DNA of 48,532 nt from positions 1 through 48,532 of the forward strand of contig JAFYPQ010000036.1 in the NCBI GenBank assembly GCA_017559955.1, given 5' to 3'. The notes under the pieces are model-generated. The model was given only the letters and a program-made list of their open reading frames with translations. It was not told the origin of the DNA and made no database searches. Numbering within the stretch: the stretch's first letter is position 1; every line of letters starts with the position of its first letter. The DNA is from Bacteroidales bacterium (GTDB lineage Bacteria > Bacteroidota > Bacteroidia > Bacteroidales > G3-4614). Shown here piece after piece: positions 1 to 7,937 of this stretch. The position numbers and the translations under genes are program-made.

Positions 1-1
1 A

Positions 2-1189
2 AACTTTGTTGAACAAAAAAAATACAGAGAAATTTTTAATGACGGATTTGAGGTAGATACAATTCTAAAGAACATATCTTTGCTTAATCCCGAATTCAAG
101 TTTGTTCCAAATGAAACTATCTTCTTTTTTGATGAACTACAAGCATGCCCAAACTGTGCTACCTCATTGAAGTTCTTTAAACTTGATGGAAGATTTGATG
201 TCGTCTGTTCAGGTTCATTGATGGGTATCAACTACAAAGAAATAGAATCAAACAGTGTTGGATATAAAGAAGATTACGAAATGCATTCTATGGATTTCGA
301 GGAGTTTCTTTGGGCAAAAGGATACAATGAGGAGTTTATCGAAGACCTTTATGAGCATATGCTTGACGTAAAGCCTTTAGCATCATTGCATATGGATGTT
401 CTTATGGAATTGTTCCGAGACTATGTAACTATAGGAGGTATGCCCGAGGTTGTAAACACGTATATCAAGAACAAGAACTTTAGTGGAACATTGGCAATCC
501 AAAAGCAGTTGCTAAAGGACTATGAAGAGGACATTACAAAATATGTAGAGGGGCTTGATAAAGCAAAAGTCAAAGCAGTGTATAATCACATATCAACATT
601 TTTAGCTAAAGAAAATAAACGTTTCCAAATTACAAAGATTGGAAAAAATGCACGTAACAGAGATTATGTAGGATGTGTAGAGTGGCTAGCAGATGCTGGG
701 GTAATAAACATTTGCTATTGTATGAATCAGCCAGAACTTCCACTAAAAGGGAATTATGATCCAAAACTTTATAAAATATATTTCAAAGATACAGGACTTT
801 TGATAGCCTCACTTGATGAGGAGGCTCAAGAAGATTTGAGAGCAAACAAGAACCTTGGTACTTACAAAGGAGCGATATATGAAAATATTGTAGGAGACAT
901 GCTAGTAAAACAAGGATACGGCCTTTTCTATTATAATGGAGAAAAGCCTTCTATCGAAATGGATTTCTTTGTACGTGATGCAGATTCTCTTATCCCCATA
1001 GAAGTAAAAGCTAATGATGGAGCAACACCTTCATTAAATAATCTATTGAAAGAAGATAAATATCCAGATGTGAAATATGGAATTAAATTAGGATACAAGA
1101 ATATTGGGTATAATGGCAAATTCTATACATTCCCTTACTTCCTTACATTCTTGTTGAAGAGGTTTGTAGCAGAACGAAAAAAAGATTAA
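2..1189 (+). CDS. AAA_14/DUF4143-type ATPase, 5' end cut by window
   Basis: The frame is open from base 2 without a start, so the gene begins upstream and the Walker A region is missing. The visible part starts just before a Walker B-like motif (IFFFDELQ). A SGSLMG stretch follows, which is typical of the AAA_14 ATPases that carry a C-terminal DUF4143 domain. The C-terminal half contains a PD-(D/E)XK nuclease-like signature: an Asp codon at 962-964 in EMDFFV and E-V-K at 1001-1009 in IPIEVKA. Proteins of this architecture are common and often multicopy in Bacteroidales; their physiological role is not established. Nothing follows on the same strand except a possible gene remnant and a terminator. 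I am confident of the family and have no specific function to propose. Confidence 0.85.
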   Translation, partial: NFVEQKKYREIFNDGFEVDTILKNISLLNPEFKFVPNETIFFFDELQACPNCATSLKFFKLDGRFDVVCSGSLMGINYKEIESNSVGYKEDYEMHSMDFEEFLWAKGYNEEFIEDLYEHMLDVKPLASLHMDVLMELFRDYVTIGGMPEVVNTYIKNKNFSGTLAIQKQLLKDYEEDITKYVEGLDKAKVKAVYNHISTFLAKENKRFQITKIGKNARNRDYVGCVEWLADAGVINICYCMNQPELPLKGNYDPKLYKIYFKDTGLLIASLDEEAQEDLRANKNLGTYKGAIYENIVGDMLVKQGYGLFYYNGEKPSIEMDFFVRDADSLIPIEVKANDGATPSLNNLLKEDKYPDVKYGIKLGYKNIGYNGKFYTFPYFLTFLLKRFVAERKKD

Positions 1190-1230
1190 ATGTATTCGCT
1201 GAACGTTGATGTATCTCAACTGAAAAATAA

Positions 1231-1440
1231 GCGAATGACAAATACGTTTTTTATATAGAATTTGCATTTTTAATTTGGTTATTTTTTTACATAAGGAACA
1301 TCTCCGTATCCATAAGCAAGTTCTGTGAATGCACAGAAAGACTTCGTAGAATAGACAGTGTAATAGGAATTGGAAACAACCCAATGGTAGGATGTACAGT
1401 AGCATGTGCAGTTGACGTACAAACAGTATTGAATAAATAA
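1231..1440 (+). pseudogene. possible 3' remnant of an unidentified gene
   Basis: The frame is open for 69 codons after a stop at 1228-1230 but has no ATG. The last 30 or so residues read like real protein (RRIDSVIGIGNNPMVGCTVA, then CAVDVQTVLNK) and end in TAA 25 bases before a strong terminator. This looks like the tail of a gene whose 5' part has been lost. I do not recognise the family, and chance coding potential cannot be excluded. Confidence 0.25.
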
Positions 1441-1464
1441 TAACCTTATTTATAAATACAAACT

Positions 1465-1499
1465 AAACGAGCCTTCTTGCAGGAAGGCTCGTTTTTTTA
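1465..1499 (+). terminator. rho-independent terminator
   Basis: Twelve-base stem AAACGAGCCTTC (1465-1476) and GAAGGCTCGTTT (1483-1494), a 6-base loop, and a run of T at 1492-1498. It sits directly downstream of the remnant open frame and would end transcription coming from the AAA gene. Confidence 0.9.
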
Positions 1500-1577
1500 T
1501 CTATATCAACTGGTTTTGCTAATTACACCAATTAGATATATTGCTTTAATAACTATTAAATCCTCACCCTTCATGAT

Positions 1578-2015
1578 TTAATCATAAATATCTTCTTCGT
1601 TATTTTCAATCTCGTGAGAATTAACTAAAACTCCGGCTTCAAATTCTAAAATTAACTCGTTTTTATATATTGGACCTCTAACAAAGCAGTGTCCAATTAT
1701 TTCTCCATAAGGGAGATTTATTTCTCCGGTAAACCACTCAGCAAAAACCTTGTCTTGATTAGGAAATAAATCATTTAAATCAACACTTTTAATGTTGGTG
1801 CGATTTTTAGGATCATCAGAAGTACAACCAAACAAACCTACTAAATAAAGTTTGTTCTCTTCAATACTCCATGAACCATGATAACCTCTACGACAGCATG
1901 TTATTCTTGCAACAAAGTTAATATTATGCTTTTTAATGTATGGGTATAGTGGTTGATTACTAATAAGGTAAACGTTACCATTATAGACTAATTTCTCTTC
2001 TGCTTGTAATGTCAT
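1578..2015 (-). CDS. hypothetical protein, 145 residues
   Basis: A complete ATG-started frame without signal peptide or membrane segment, so probably cytoplasmic. It contains a Cys pair (ITCCRRGYHG) and a well-formed C-terminal half (FAEWFTGEINLPYGE, then a beta-rich stretch with ELILEFEAGVLV), and it ends in an acidic tail. The alternation of hydrophobic and polar residues suggests a small beta-rich fold. I do not recognise the family. It stands alone: the neighbouring gene on the same strand is 350 bp away across a repeat-bearing spacer. No promoter of the TAnnTTTG type is visible directly upstream. Confidence 0.7.
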   Translation of the reverse strand: MTLQAEEKLVYNGNVYLISNQPLYPYIKKHNINFVARITCCRRGYHGSWSIEENKLYLVGLFGCTSDDPKNRTNIKSVDLNDLFPNQDKVFAEWFTGEINLPYGEIIGHCFVRGPIYKNELILEFEAGVLVNSHEIENNEEDIYD

Positions 2016-2366
2016 AACTATATAATATATTATTGTGTAAACAACTAAAAGCTAACAATTAACAAAGCTGCGATTAAGCAAATACAATACCAAACTTGTT
2101 TGAGTATTGTTGTGCGAGAGCAGGTTCGAGGAACTGAGGTCCTCAACTAAAAACTAACAACTACCCCGAAGGCATTTTAAAGTAACGAAGTTAGGATTAA
2201 CTAAATGTTAATCCGTGCTTTAAAATGGGGCATACAAGGTATTTGCGAGGCAAATAGGATTAACTGAATGTTAATCCGACCGCAGTATGGGGAGCATATT
2301 CCCATATGCGACGGAGGGAATCAGTGCTCTGTGCGACGGAGGAAGCTTTAGCCGACAACTAACAAC
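2016..2366. other. repeat-bearing intergenic region
   Basis: A 351-bp spacer without coding potential. It holds two inverted repeats of the same unit (see 2173-2277), three copies of GCGACGGAGG-like words between about 2308 and 2345, and short GCTAAC/CTAACAAC words. Similar CTAACAAC-type filler recurs in other spacers of the window (about 3825, 10135). Confidence 0.5.
2173..2277. repeat. nested inverted repeats, two units
   Basis: Unit 1 has an outer 10-base perfect stem CATTTTAAAG (2173-2182) with CTTTAAAATG (2218-2227). Inside it is an 8-base stem GGATTAAC (2194-2201) with GTTAATCC (2207-2214). Unit 2 repeats only the inner hairpin: GGATTAAC (2257-2264) and GTTAATCC (2270-2277), with loop TGAAT instead of TAAAT. 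There is no T-tract, so these are not ordinary terminators. They may be miniature intergenic repeats of this genome. Confidence 0.6.
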
Positions 2367-3128
2367 TTATTTAATCCCTCTCGCTTTATAGATAATATCT
2401 TTGGCGTTATTGATTTGTTGTAATTTTCTCTCGGCAGCCTTTTTAACATCCTCTCCCAAAGTAGCAACACGGTCGGGGTGATGTTTTAAAGCCAATTTTT
2501 TGTAAGCCTTTTTTATCTCATCATCTGTGGCGGTTGGATCAATCTCAAGAACCTTGTAAGCCTCTTCCAAAGAATTACCACCAAGATTTAGCATCGACTC
2601 AACCTCTTTTGTTGATAGTCCCATCGAAACGGCAACCTCTTTCAAAGCCTCAATCTCCGCCGAGCAAACATTACCATCGCTTTTGGCAATTTGAGCAAGG
2701 AAGTTAAGCAGTTGAAGACGCTCTTCATAGCTCATATGCTGTTTAATTTGCATACCGCACTCAAATATGGTATTTTTGAAAGCCGATGGACTTTGAGCAT
2801 CCATCTGTTTACGACGTTCAAATAAGTTGAGTAAAATTTGATTACCTTCAGTAACAGCAACCTCGCCAAAGTTCACTCGTAAGAATCTACGAACAAACGC
2901 CATTTCACTATGCATTACCTTGCCGTCAGCTTTAATAATATACGAAGCCATAACAAGCAGTGAGAACATAAAGCTATTCCTTTGCCCGTATGCTTGATTT
3001 TCATAACTACTATTATTGTTTTGACCATTACCATCGAACAACGAACCTATGGCAAAACCAGCCAAGGCTCCTAACGGACCACCTGCCATAAACCCAACAA
3101 GTCCGCCAATCCATTTACCAAATCCCAT
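2367..3128 (-). CDS. TerB-like/DnaJ-domain protein (DjlA-like co-chaperone)
   Basis: This 253-residue protein has three parts. Residues 1-35 are a Gly/Ala/Phe-rich hydrophobic stretch (GGLVGFMAGGPLGALAGFAI) that could insert in or lie on the membrane. About 55-180 is a helical TerB-like domain with the acidic motif KADGKVMHSE and a second KSDGNVCSAE. From about 187 to the C-terminus there is a J domain with the HPD signature at 217-219, the motif that stimulates DnaK ATPase activity. Length and order match DjlA-type proteins of Bacteroidetes. The likely role is to recruit DnaK to the membrane or to particular substrates. A -7 element lies 39 bp upstream of the start, so it is probably transcribed alone. 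Confidence 0.88.
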   Translation of the reverse strand: MGFGKWIGGLVGFMAGGPLGALAGFAIGSLFDGNGQNNNSSYENQAYGQRNSFMFSLLVMASYIIKADGKVMHSEMAFVRRFLRVNFGEVAVTEGNQILLNLFERRKQMDAQSPSAFKNTIFECGMQIKQHMSYEERLQLLNFLAQIAKSDGNVCSAEIEALKEVAVSMGLSTKEVESMLNLGGNSLEEAYKVLEIDPTATDDEIKKAYKKLALKHHPDRVATLGEDVKKAAERKLQQINNAKDIIYKARGIK

Positions 3129-3164
3129 TTATCTTTAATTATTATATAAGGTTATTATTCCTTT

Positions 3165-3174
3165 TGCAAAGATA
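3165..3174 (-). promoter_or_regulatory. -7 promoter element of the J-domain gene
   Basis: On the minus strand this reads TATCTTTGCA, a match to the Bacteroidetes -7 consensus TAnnTTTG with the CA extension seen at other promoters here. It is 39 bp upstream of the ATG. Confidence 0.6.
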
Positions 3175-3420
3175 GTACCCAACGAGCGAAATAATATCAA
3201 GTTTACTTGAATATTTCTTTAGCGAGTGCAGTCTATTGTGAAAATTATTATACACAAAGAGTCTTAAGCCAACAATAAGAATAAATATATGCAATAATAG
3301 AATTTGAGAAATAAATAATATTCACTACTTCTGCATGCAACAGATGATAAAAAGTTATCCAATATTAATAGAACACAAAGAATATAACTAAAATAATATA
3401 AAAATAATTGAGCTTTGAGC

Positions 3421-3548
3421 TCTTATTCCGTCCATCTAAACACCCCAAAACAAAGCATCGGAATAAGTGTAGTAAGTTCATGCGAAAGCGTGAACTGTTT
3501 GTACTTATACGGATGCGAAGGTAGGGGTACCTTGATGGACCGATAAGA
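3421..3548 (+). ncRNA. candidate structured RNA, three-way junction
   Basis: The sequence folds into a closed three-way junction. P1 pairs TCTTAT (3421-3426) with ATAAGA (3543-3548) and GTCCATC (3430-3436) with GATGGAC (3534-3540). P2 is a long hairpin: GCATC/GATGC, an internal loop, ATAAGT/ACTTAT, an internal loop, then AGTTCATGC and GCGTGAACT (one G-U pair) closed by a GAAA tetraloop. P3 is AAGGTA-GGGG-TACCTT. The GNRA loop exists only in the plus-strand reading, so plus is the likely strand. A near-consensus -7 element (GAGCTTTG, 3410-3417) lies just upstream, and a small HTH gene starts 25 bp downstream, so it could be its leader. I could not match it to SRP RNA, 6S, c-di-GMP riboswitch, hammerhead or group II domain 5. 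Confidence 0.5.
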
Positions 3549-3572
3549 TATAAGCAGTATCACGCTATTTTT

Positions 3573-3725
3573 ATGAAGAAAAAAATTCATATTGGAACCC
3601 TGATTAGAAAGCAACTTGAGTATCAAGAACGAAGTGGTGCGTGGTTGGCTCGTAAAATCAATACCGACCCTTCTAATATATCCAAGATACTTAATAAAGA
3701 ACATCTTGATACAGAGTTATTGTAA
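3573..3725 (+). CDS. short XRE/HTH-type DNA-binding protein, probably truncated
   Basis: Fifty codons from ATG to TAA, read as MKKKIHIGTLIRKQLEYQER followed by SGAWLARKINTDPSNISKIL and a ten-residue tail ending IDTELL-like (HLDTELL). This is the N-terminal helix-turn-helix of a small regulator family common in Bacteroidales. In family members I recall, the sequence continues past the DTxLL motif with another helix and a Phe/Tyr-rich tail; here a stop follows at once. It may therefore be a truncated copy, or a genuinely minimal protein. It is preceded by the structured RNA and followed 43 bp later by a terminator, so RNA and protein would share one transcript of about 380 nt. Confidence 0.55.
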   Translation: MKKKIHIGTLIRKQLEYQERSGAWLARKINTDPSNISKILNKEHLDTELL

Positions 3726-3768
3726 ATAGAGCATTATGAAGTTTTGTGAGGTAAATCCACAAAACGCC

Positions 3769-3804
3769 AAGCGAGTTGCTTCTTTTGGAGGCAACTCGCT
3801 TTTT
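3769..3804 (+). terminator. rho-independent terminator after the HTH gene
   Basis: Eleven-base perfect stem AAGCGAGTTGC (3769-3779) and GCAACTCGCTT (3791-3801) with an 11-base loop and a short T-tract to 3804. It may also slow transcription arriving from the converging trpB2 gene. Confidence 0.85.
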
Positions 3805-3837
3805 ATATTCTAATAGCTAACAGCTGAAAGCTAACGG

Positions 3838-5202
3838 CTAAATCTTAAACTCCTCAACACTTTTAAGGTTGCGGGCAATATCCTCTTCCGAAACACCACC
3901 CACGGTAAGGTCTCCTGCAATGTAGCTATCGTAAGCAGCCATATCAATTAATCCGTGGCCCGAAAGGTTAAACAAGATAACCTCTTTTCTTCCTTCCTCT
4001 TTAGCTTTAAGCGCTTTACGAATAGCAACAGCAATAGCGTGAGACGATTCGGGAGCAGGAATAATACCTTCGCTCTTTGCAAATAGAGTAGCAGCGTCAA
4101 ATGCCTCAATTTGGTTAACATCTTCAGCTCTCATCAAACCATCCTTTTGAAGTTGACTCACAACCGAACCAGCTCCGTGGAAACGCAAACCTCCTGCGTG
4201 AATATTCGACGGCATAAACTTATGACCAAGAGTGTACATAGGAATAAGAGGAGTATATCCTGCCTCATCGCCGAAGTCGTATTGGAAACGACCTTTCGAT
4301 AGTTTTGGACACGATGCAGGCTCTGCCGCAATAACCTCAACCTCTTTGCCTTCGGTTAGTTTGTGGCGAAGGAATGGGAATGCTATACCCGAGAAGTTCG
4401 AACCACCACCAAAACAAGCAATAATACTGTCGGGATATTCTCCTGCCATTTCCATCTGTTTTTCGGCCTCCAAACCAATAACTGTTTGGTGTAGGTTTAC
4501 CCAGTTGAATACGCTACCCAATGTATATTTACAATTAGGAGTTTGCATAGCAAGCTCAACAGCCTCTGATATTGCACAGCCCAAACTTCCTTGATTGTTT
4601 GGAGTCTCTGTCAAAATTTTACGACCCGCTTTTGTTGACATACTTGGCGAGGCAATAACTTGAGCCCCGAAAGTTTGCATAATAGAGCGACGATATGGTT
4701 TTTGGTGGTAACTAACCTTTACCATATATACGGCAAGTTCTAATCCGAATATTTTAGAAGCCATTGAAAGGGCTGCACCCCATTGACCTGCTCCTGTCTC
4801 GGTTGTAATGTTTGTGCAACCATCTTGTTTGCAATAGTAAGCCTGAGCAAGAGCAGAGTTAAGTTTGTGTGAACCTACGGGGCTTACGCTCTCGTTTTTG
4901 AAATATATATGAGCCGGAGTATCCAAAGCTTTCTCCAAACCGGTTGCTCTTACAAGAGGGGTGGGACGCCAGATTTTGTACAAATCACGTACAGGTTCGG
5001 GTATCTCAATCCATGCATCGGTTGTATTTAATTCTTGTTTAACAAGTTCTTTTGCAAATATTTGTTGCAAACTCTCTTCGCTGACGGGTTGTTTTGTTTT
5101 AGGGTCCATCATCGGAAGAGGTTTGTTTGTCATATCGGCAACAATATTATACCAAGCTGTAGGTATATCTTGTTCTGTCAATATAAATTTTTTAGTACTC
5201 AT
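3838..5202 (-). CDS. trpB: tryptophan synthase beta chain, TrpB2 type
   Basis: This 454-residue PLP enzyme condenses indole with serine to make tryptophan. The PLP-binding lysine is K113 in SPVGSHKLNSALAQ. The phosphate-binding loop is GGGSNFSG and the C-terminus holds NLSGHGLID. The N-terminal extension of about 80 residues and the length identify the TrpB2 subgroup rather than the roughly 395-residue TrpB1 found in trp operons. TrpB2 is generally thought to work without a TrpA partner and may salvage free indole. Consistent with that, no other trp gene is present and the gene is monocistronic. A minus-strand -7 element at 5286-5295 would give a leader of about 75 nt. It is divergent from the exporter operon. 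Confidence 0.93.
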   Translation of the reverse strand: MSTKKFILTEQDIPTAWYNIVADMTNKPLPMMDPKTKQPVSEESLQQIFAKELVKQELNTTDAWIEIPEPVRDLYKIWRPTPLVRATGLEKALDTPAHIYFKNESVSPVGSHKLNSALAQAYYCKQDGCTNITTETGAGQWGAALSMASKIFGLELAVYMVKVSYHQKPYRRSIMQTFGAQVIASPSMSTKAGRKILTETPNNQGSLGCAISEAVELAMQTPNCKYTLGSVFNWVNLHQTVIGLEAEKQMEMAGEYPDSIIACFGGGSNFSGIAFPFLRHKLTEGKEVEVIAAEPASCPKLSKGRFQYDFGDEAGYTPLIPMYTLGHKFMPSNIHAGGLRFHGAGSVVSQLQKDGLMRAEDVNQIEAFDAATLFAKSEGIIPAPESSHAIAVAIRKALKAKEEGRKEVILFNLSGHGLIDMAAYDSYIAGDLTVGGVSEEDIARNLKSVEEFKI

Positions 5203-5285
5203 TATTTTTATTAAATTTGTTCAATTTTTTAATAAACCATTAACTCTTTAAGTTGTCTTATAAGGTGTCTTAAAGTGTATAATGA

Positions 5286-5295
5286 TGCAAAAGTA
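5286..5295 (-). promoter_or_regulatory. -7 promoter element of trpB2
   Basis: The minus strand reads TACTTTTGCA, matching TAnnTTTG plus CA. It lies 84 bp upstream of the trpB2 ATG. It falls inside the longest possible reading frame of the divergent TolC-like gene, which argues that the TolC-like protein starts further downstream, at 5348. Confidence 0.55.
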
Positions 5296-5347
5296 CTATA
5301 AAACTATTTTAAGACAAATATTTAGTGGCAAAAATGTTTTAAAAGTT

Positions 5348-6694
5348 ATGAATAAAATTTCTTTAATATCAATTGCAACGTTGTTTTCAGGTATTGCCTC
5401 CTTGTCGGCACAAGAGAGCGAAGTGTGGACTTTGAACAGCTGCATCGATTATGCAATTAAAAACAACATTGAGTTACAACAGAGTCGTATAATGCACGAG
5501 CAGAGCGGTATCGATGTTAAAACTGCAAAGGCCGATATGTTTCCCTCTCTTTCGTTCACAACCGGGCATAATGTAGTAAACCGACCCTTCTCGGAGAATA
5601 GTAACACAGTAAGCGGAAGCGAGGTTATATCGAGTAACCAAAAAACAACATACAACGGAAGTTACGGAATAAATGCAAACTGGGTTGTTTGGAATGGCAA
5701 CAAACGTCGCAACCAAATAAAACAGAACAAACACAATTACGAAATAGCCGGGTTGAATGTCGATGAAGCAGAAAATATGCTTAAAGAGCAAATAACTCAG
5801 TTGTATATACAAATTTTATATGCTACCGAAGCTGTTAAAATTAACGAGAATACCTTAGAGGTTAGCAAAGCAACCCTATCTCGAGGAGAGGAGTTATATA
5901 GGGTGGGTTCTTTGTCAAAAGTAGATTTGGCTCAATTAGAGACTGAAGTTGCAAATGATGAATATCAGTTGGTAATGAGTAAAAATGCTTTGAGAAATTA
6001 TAAACTCGACTTAAAACAACTTCTCGAAATTCCCGGAACAACCCCAATGGAGTTACAAATTCTTGAGTTGGATGAGTCGGATGTATTATCTCCCTTGCCA
6101 AGTCAAAACGATATATTTGTGGCAGCATTGCAATCTCGTCCGGAGATAAAGAGCGGACAATTAAATATAGAGGCATCGAAATTAGACATATCGATAGCCA
6201 AATCGGGCTACTATCCTACAATATCGTTAAATGCATCAACTGCAAGCAATACCAACAGTGCGAGTGCATATAATTGGGGCGAGCAGATGAAATTGGGTTG
6301 GAATAATATGATTGGAGTAAACCTTTCGTTGCCCATATATGACAAACGTCAGAATAAAAGTGCAAAACAAAAAGCCGAGTTACAACATAACTCGGTGCAG
6401 ATGCAGATGCAAATCATAGAAAAAGAGTTGTATCAATCAATTGAGACAATGTGGCTCGAAGCAGACAATGCCCAACAACAATACATTGTTGCATCATCGA
6501 AAGTAAAGAGCAGCAAAACAAGTTACGATATGATTAACGAGCAGTTTACTCTCGGTATGAAAAACATTGTTGAACTATTAACGGAGAAAAACAATTATTT
6601 GTCGGCACAACAAGAGGTGTTGCAAGCAAAATATATGGCAATATTAGAGAGAGTATTATTAAACTTTTATGCAGGACAACCAATAGAATTATAA
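5348..6694 (+). CDS. TolC-family outer-membrane efflux protein
   Basis: About 448 residues from the chosen ATG at 5348, which gives a clean signal peptide (MNKISLISIATLFSGIASLS then AQ). An in-frame ATG at 5282 would add 22 residues in front of it. I prefer 5348 because the trpB2 promoter occupies the extra segment. The start of the mature protein (WTLNSCIDYAIKNNIELQQS) and two copies of a long coiled-coil plus beta pattern are typical of TolC/OprM channels. A trimer would form the outer-membrane exit duct of the exporter encoded by the next three genes. It is the first gene of the operon; the next starts 16 bp after its stop. Confidence 0.92.
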   Translation: MNKISLISIATLFSGIASLSAQESEVWTLNSCIDYAIKNNIELQQSRIMHEQSGIDVKTAKADMFPSLSFTTGHNVVNRPFSENSNTVSGSEVISSNQKTTYNGSYGINANWVVWNGNKRRNQIKQNKHNYEIAGLNVDEAENMLKEQITQLYIQILYATEAVKINENTLEVSKATLSRGEELYRVGSLSKVDLAQLETEVANDEYQLVMSKNALRNYKLDLKQLLEIPGTTPMELQILELDESDVLSPLPSQNDIFVAALQSRPEIKSGQLNIEASKLDISIAKSGYYPTISLNASTASNTNSASAYNWGEQMKLGWNNMIGVNLSLPIYDKRQNKSAKQKAELQHNSVQMQMQIIEKELYQSIETMWLEADNAQQQYIVASSKVKSSKTSYDMINEQFTLGMKNIVELLTEKNNYLSAQQEVLQAKYMAILERVLLNFYAGQPIEL

Positions 6695-6710
6695 AAAACA
6701 GACATATACT

Positions 6711-7913
6711 ATGAGTAAGAATAAAAAAATCATCATTTTACTATCGGCATTGGCATTAGCAGGCCTTTTGTGGTGGATGTTCTCATCTAAAGAGGAGGAG
6801 AGCAAAGTAGAATTTATCACATCAAAAGTGGTAAGGGGAGAAATAGGCAGTTCGATAACCGCAACCGGAACAATCGAGCCAGTAACCGAGGTCGAAGTAG
6901 GAACACAAGTTTCTGGAATAATCGATCGCTTGTATGTCGATTATAACTCGGTTGTAAAAAAAGGAGAGTTGATAGCCGAAATGGATAAGATAACTCTTCA
7001 AAGCGAATTGCAATCGGCTCGTGCCCAATACAATGGAAATAAAGCCGAATATGAGTATCAAAAAAAACTATACGACAGAAATACAATTTTGCACGAAAAA
7101 GAGTTGATAAGCGAAACCGATTACGAGCAAAGTGCATATAATTATCAACGAGCAAAAAGTGCATACGAGCAAAGCTCTGCGGCATTGGCAAAAGCTGAGC
7201 GTAACCTGTCGTATGCAACAATAACATCGCCTATCGATGGAGTGGTAACAAGTCGCAGCGTAGAGGAGGGACAAACCGTAGCCTCGGGCTTTGAAACACC
7301 GACACTCTTTACCATAGCTGCCGACCTTACAAAAATGCAAGTAGTTGCCGATGTCGATGAGGCTGATATTGCAAATGTAAAAGATGGCGATTATGTAGTA
7401 TTTACTGTTGATGCATATCCCAACGATGAGTTTATCGGAACAGTAAAACAGGTACGATTGGGAAGTACTATCTCCGACAAAACAACAACAGCATCAACAA
7501 ACACCGTTGTAACATACGAGGTGGTAATAGCAGCAGAAAATCCTGAGTTAAAACTAAAACCACGCTTAACAGCAAATGCTTCTATATATACAATGTTTAA
7601 AGGCAATGTACTTATAATACCGGCATCGGCATTGCACTTCACTCCAAATCTTGAAGTTGCACAAGGCTATACAATGGTCGATTGTCAGGCACCCCAAAAG
7701 GTGTGGACATTAAAAGATAATGTATTTACAGCCGTTCCTGTGGAGGTTGGTTTGTCTGACGGAATAAACACCGAAATATTAAGCGGATTAAATGAGGGCG
7801 ATGAGATTGTAACCGATATGAACTTTACCGAAGTTTCTGTGCCTCAAATGGGAGCATCACAAGAGCGTAGTCCATTTATGCCACAGCATCCCGGTTCAAA
7901 AAAGAAAAAATAA
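6711..7913 (+). CDS. macA: MacA-like periplasmic adaptor (HlyD/MFP family)
   Basis: The 400-residue membrane fusion protein links the inner-membrane ABC transporter to the TolC-like channel. Residues 7-24 form an N-terminal membrane anchor (IIILLSALALAGLLWWMF). The first lipoyl half follows (TGTIEPVTEVEVGTQVSG), then an alpha-hairpin of about 90 residues rich in Glu, Gln and Lys, the second lipoyl half (ATITSPIDGVVTSRSVEEGQ), and a beta-barrel with membrane-proximal domain. The basic tail ends in KKKK. It lies between the channel gene (16 bp) and the ATPase gene (24 bp) in one operon. The name is by family and context; the exported substrate is unknown. Confidence 0.92.
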   Translation: MSKNKKIIILLSALALAGLLWWMFSSKEEESKVEFITSKVVRGEIGSSITATGTIEPVTEVEVGTQVSGIIDRLYVDYNSVVKKGELIAEMDKITLQSELQSARAQYNGNKAEYEYQKKLYDRNTILHEKELISETDYEQSAYNYQRAKSAYEQSSAALAKAERNLSYATITSPIDGVVTSRSVEEGQTVASGFETPTLFTIAADLTKMQVVADVDEADIANVKDGDYVVFTVDAYPNDEFIGTVKQVRLGSTISDKTTTASTNTVVTYEVVIAAENPELKLKPRLTANASIYTMFKGNVLIIPASALHFTPNLEVAQGYTMVDCQAPQKVWTLKDNVFTAVPVEVGLSDGINTEILSGLNEGDEIVTDMNFTEVSVPQMGASQERSPFMPQHPGSKKKK

Positions 7914-7937
7914 GAAGCATTCAGAGAACGTTCAATT

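Larger units (their letters stand above)
1190..1577. other. 388-bp region between the AAA gene and the 145-residue gene
   Basis: It holds a weak stem-loop soon after the AAA stop (ATTCGCT at 1194-1200 with AGCGAAT at 1229-1235, enclosing GTTGA/TCAAC), the possible gene remnant at 1231-1440 and a terminator at 1465-1499. No other feature is visible. Confidence 0.5.

Noticed and set aside
2..1189. A defence system built on the AAA/DUF4143 protein
   Set aside because: The nuclease-like motif is interesting, but there is no partner gene here and this family is widespread without shown defence function.
1088..1405. A 105-codon minus-strand frame with many hydrophobic and Cys residues
   Set aside because: It overlaps the AAA gene end and AT-rich spacer, and its composition is typical of chance translation of AT-rich DNA.
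3421..3548. Identity of the RNA as SRP RNA, c-di-GMP-I riboswitch, hammerhead ribozyme, group II intron domain 5 or retron msr-msd
   Set aside because: The SRP GGAA loop context, the riboswitch core, the CUGANGA core and the domain 5 triad are all absent, and there is no reverse transcriptase gene nearby.
3423..3704. A 93-codon minus-strand frame antisense to the RNA candidate and HTH gene
   Set aside because: No recognisable features. It is explained by the paired RNA structure and the HTH frame on the plus strand, and it has no promoter.
3838..5202. A tryptophan biosynthesis operon around trpB
   Set aside because: No trpA, trpE, trpD, trpC or trpF nearby, and the protein has the TrpB2 length and N-terminus.
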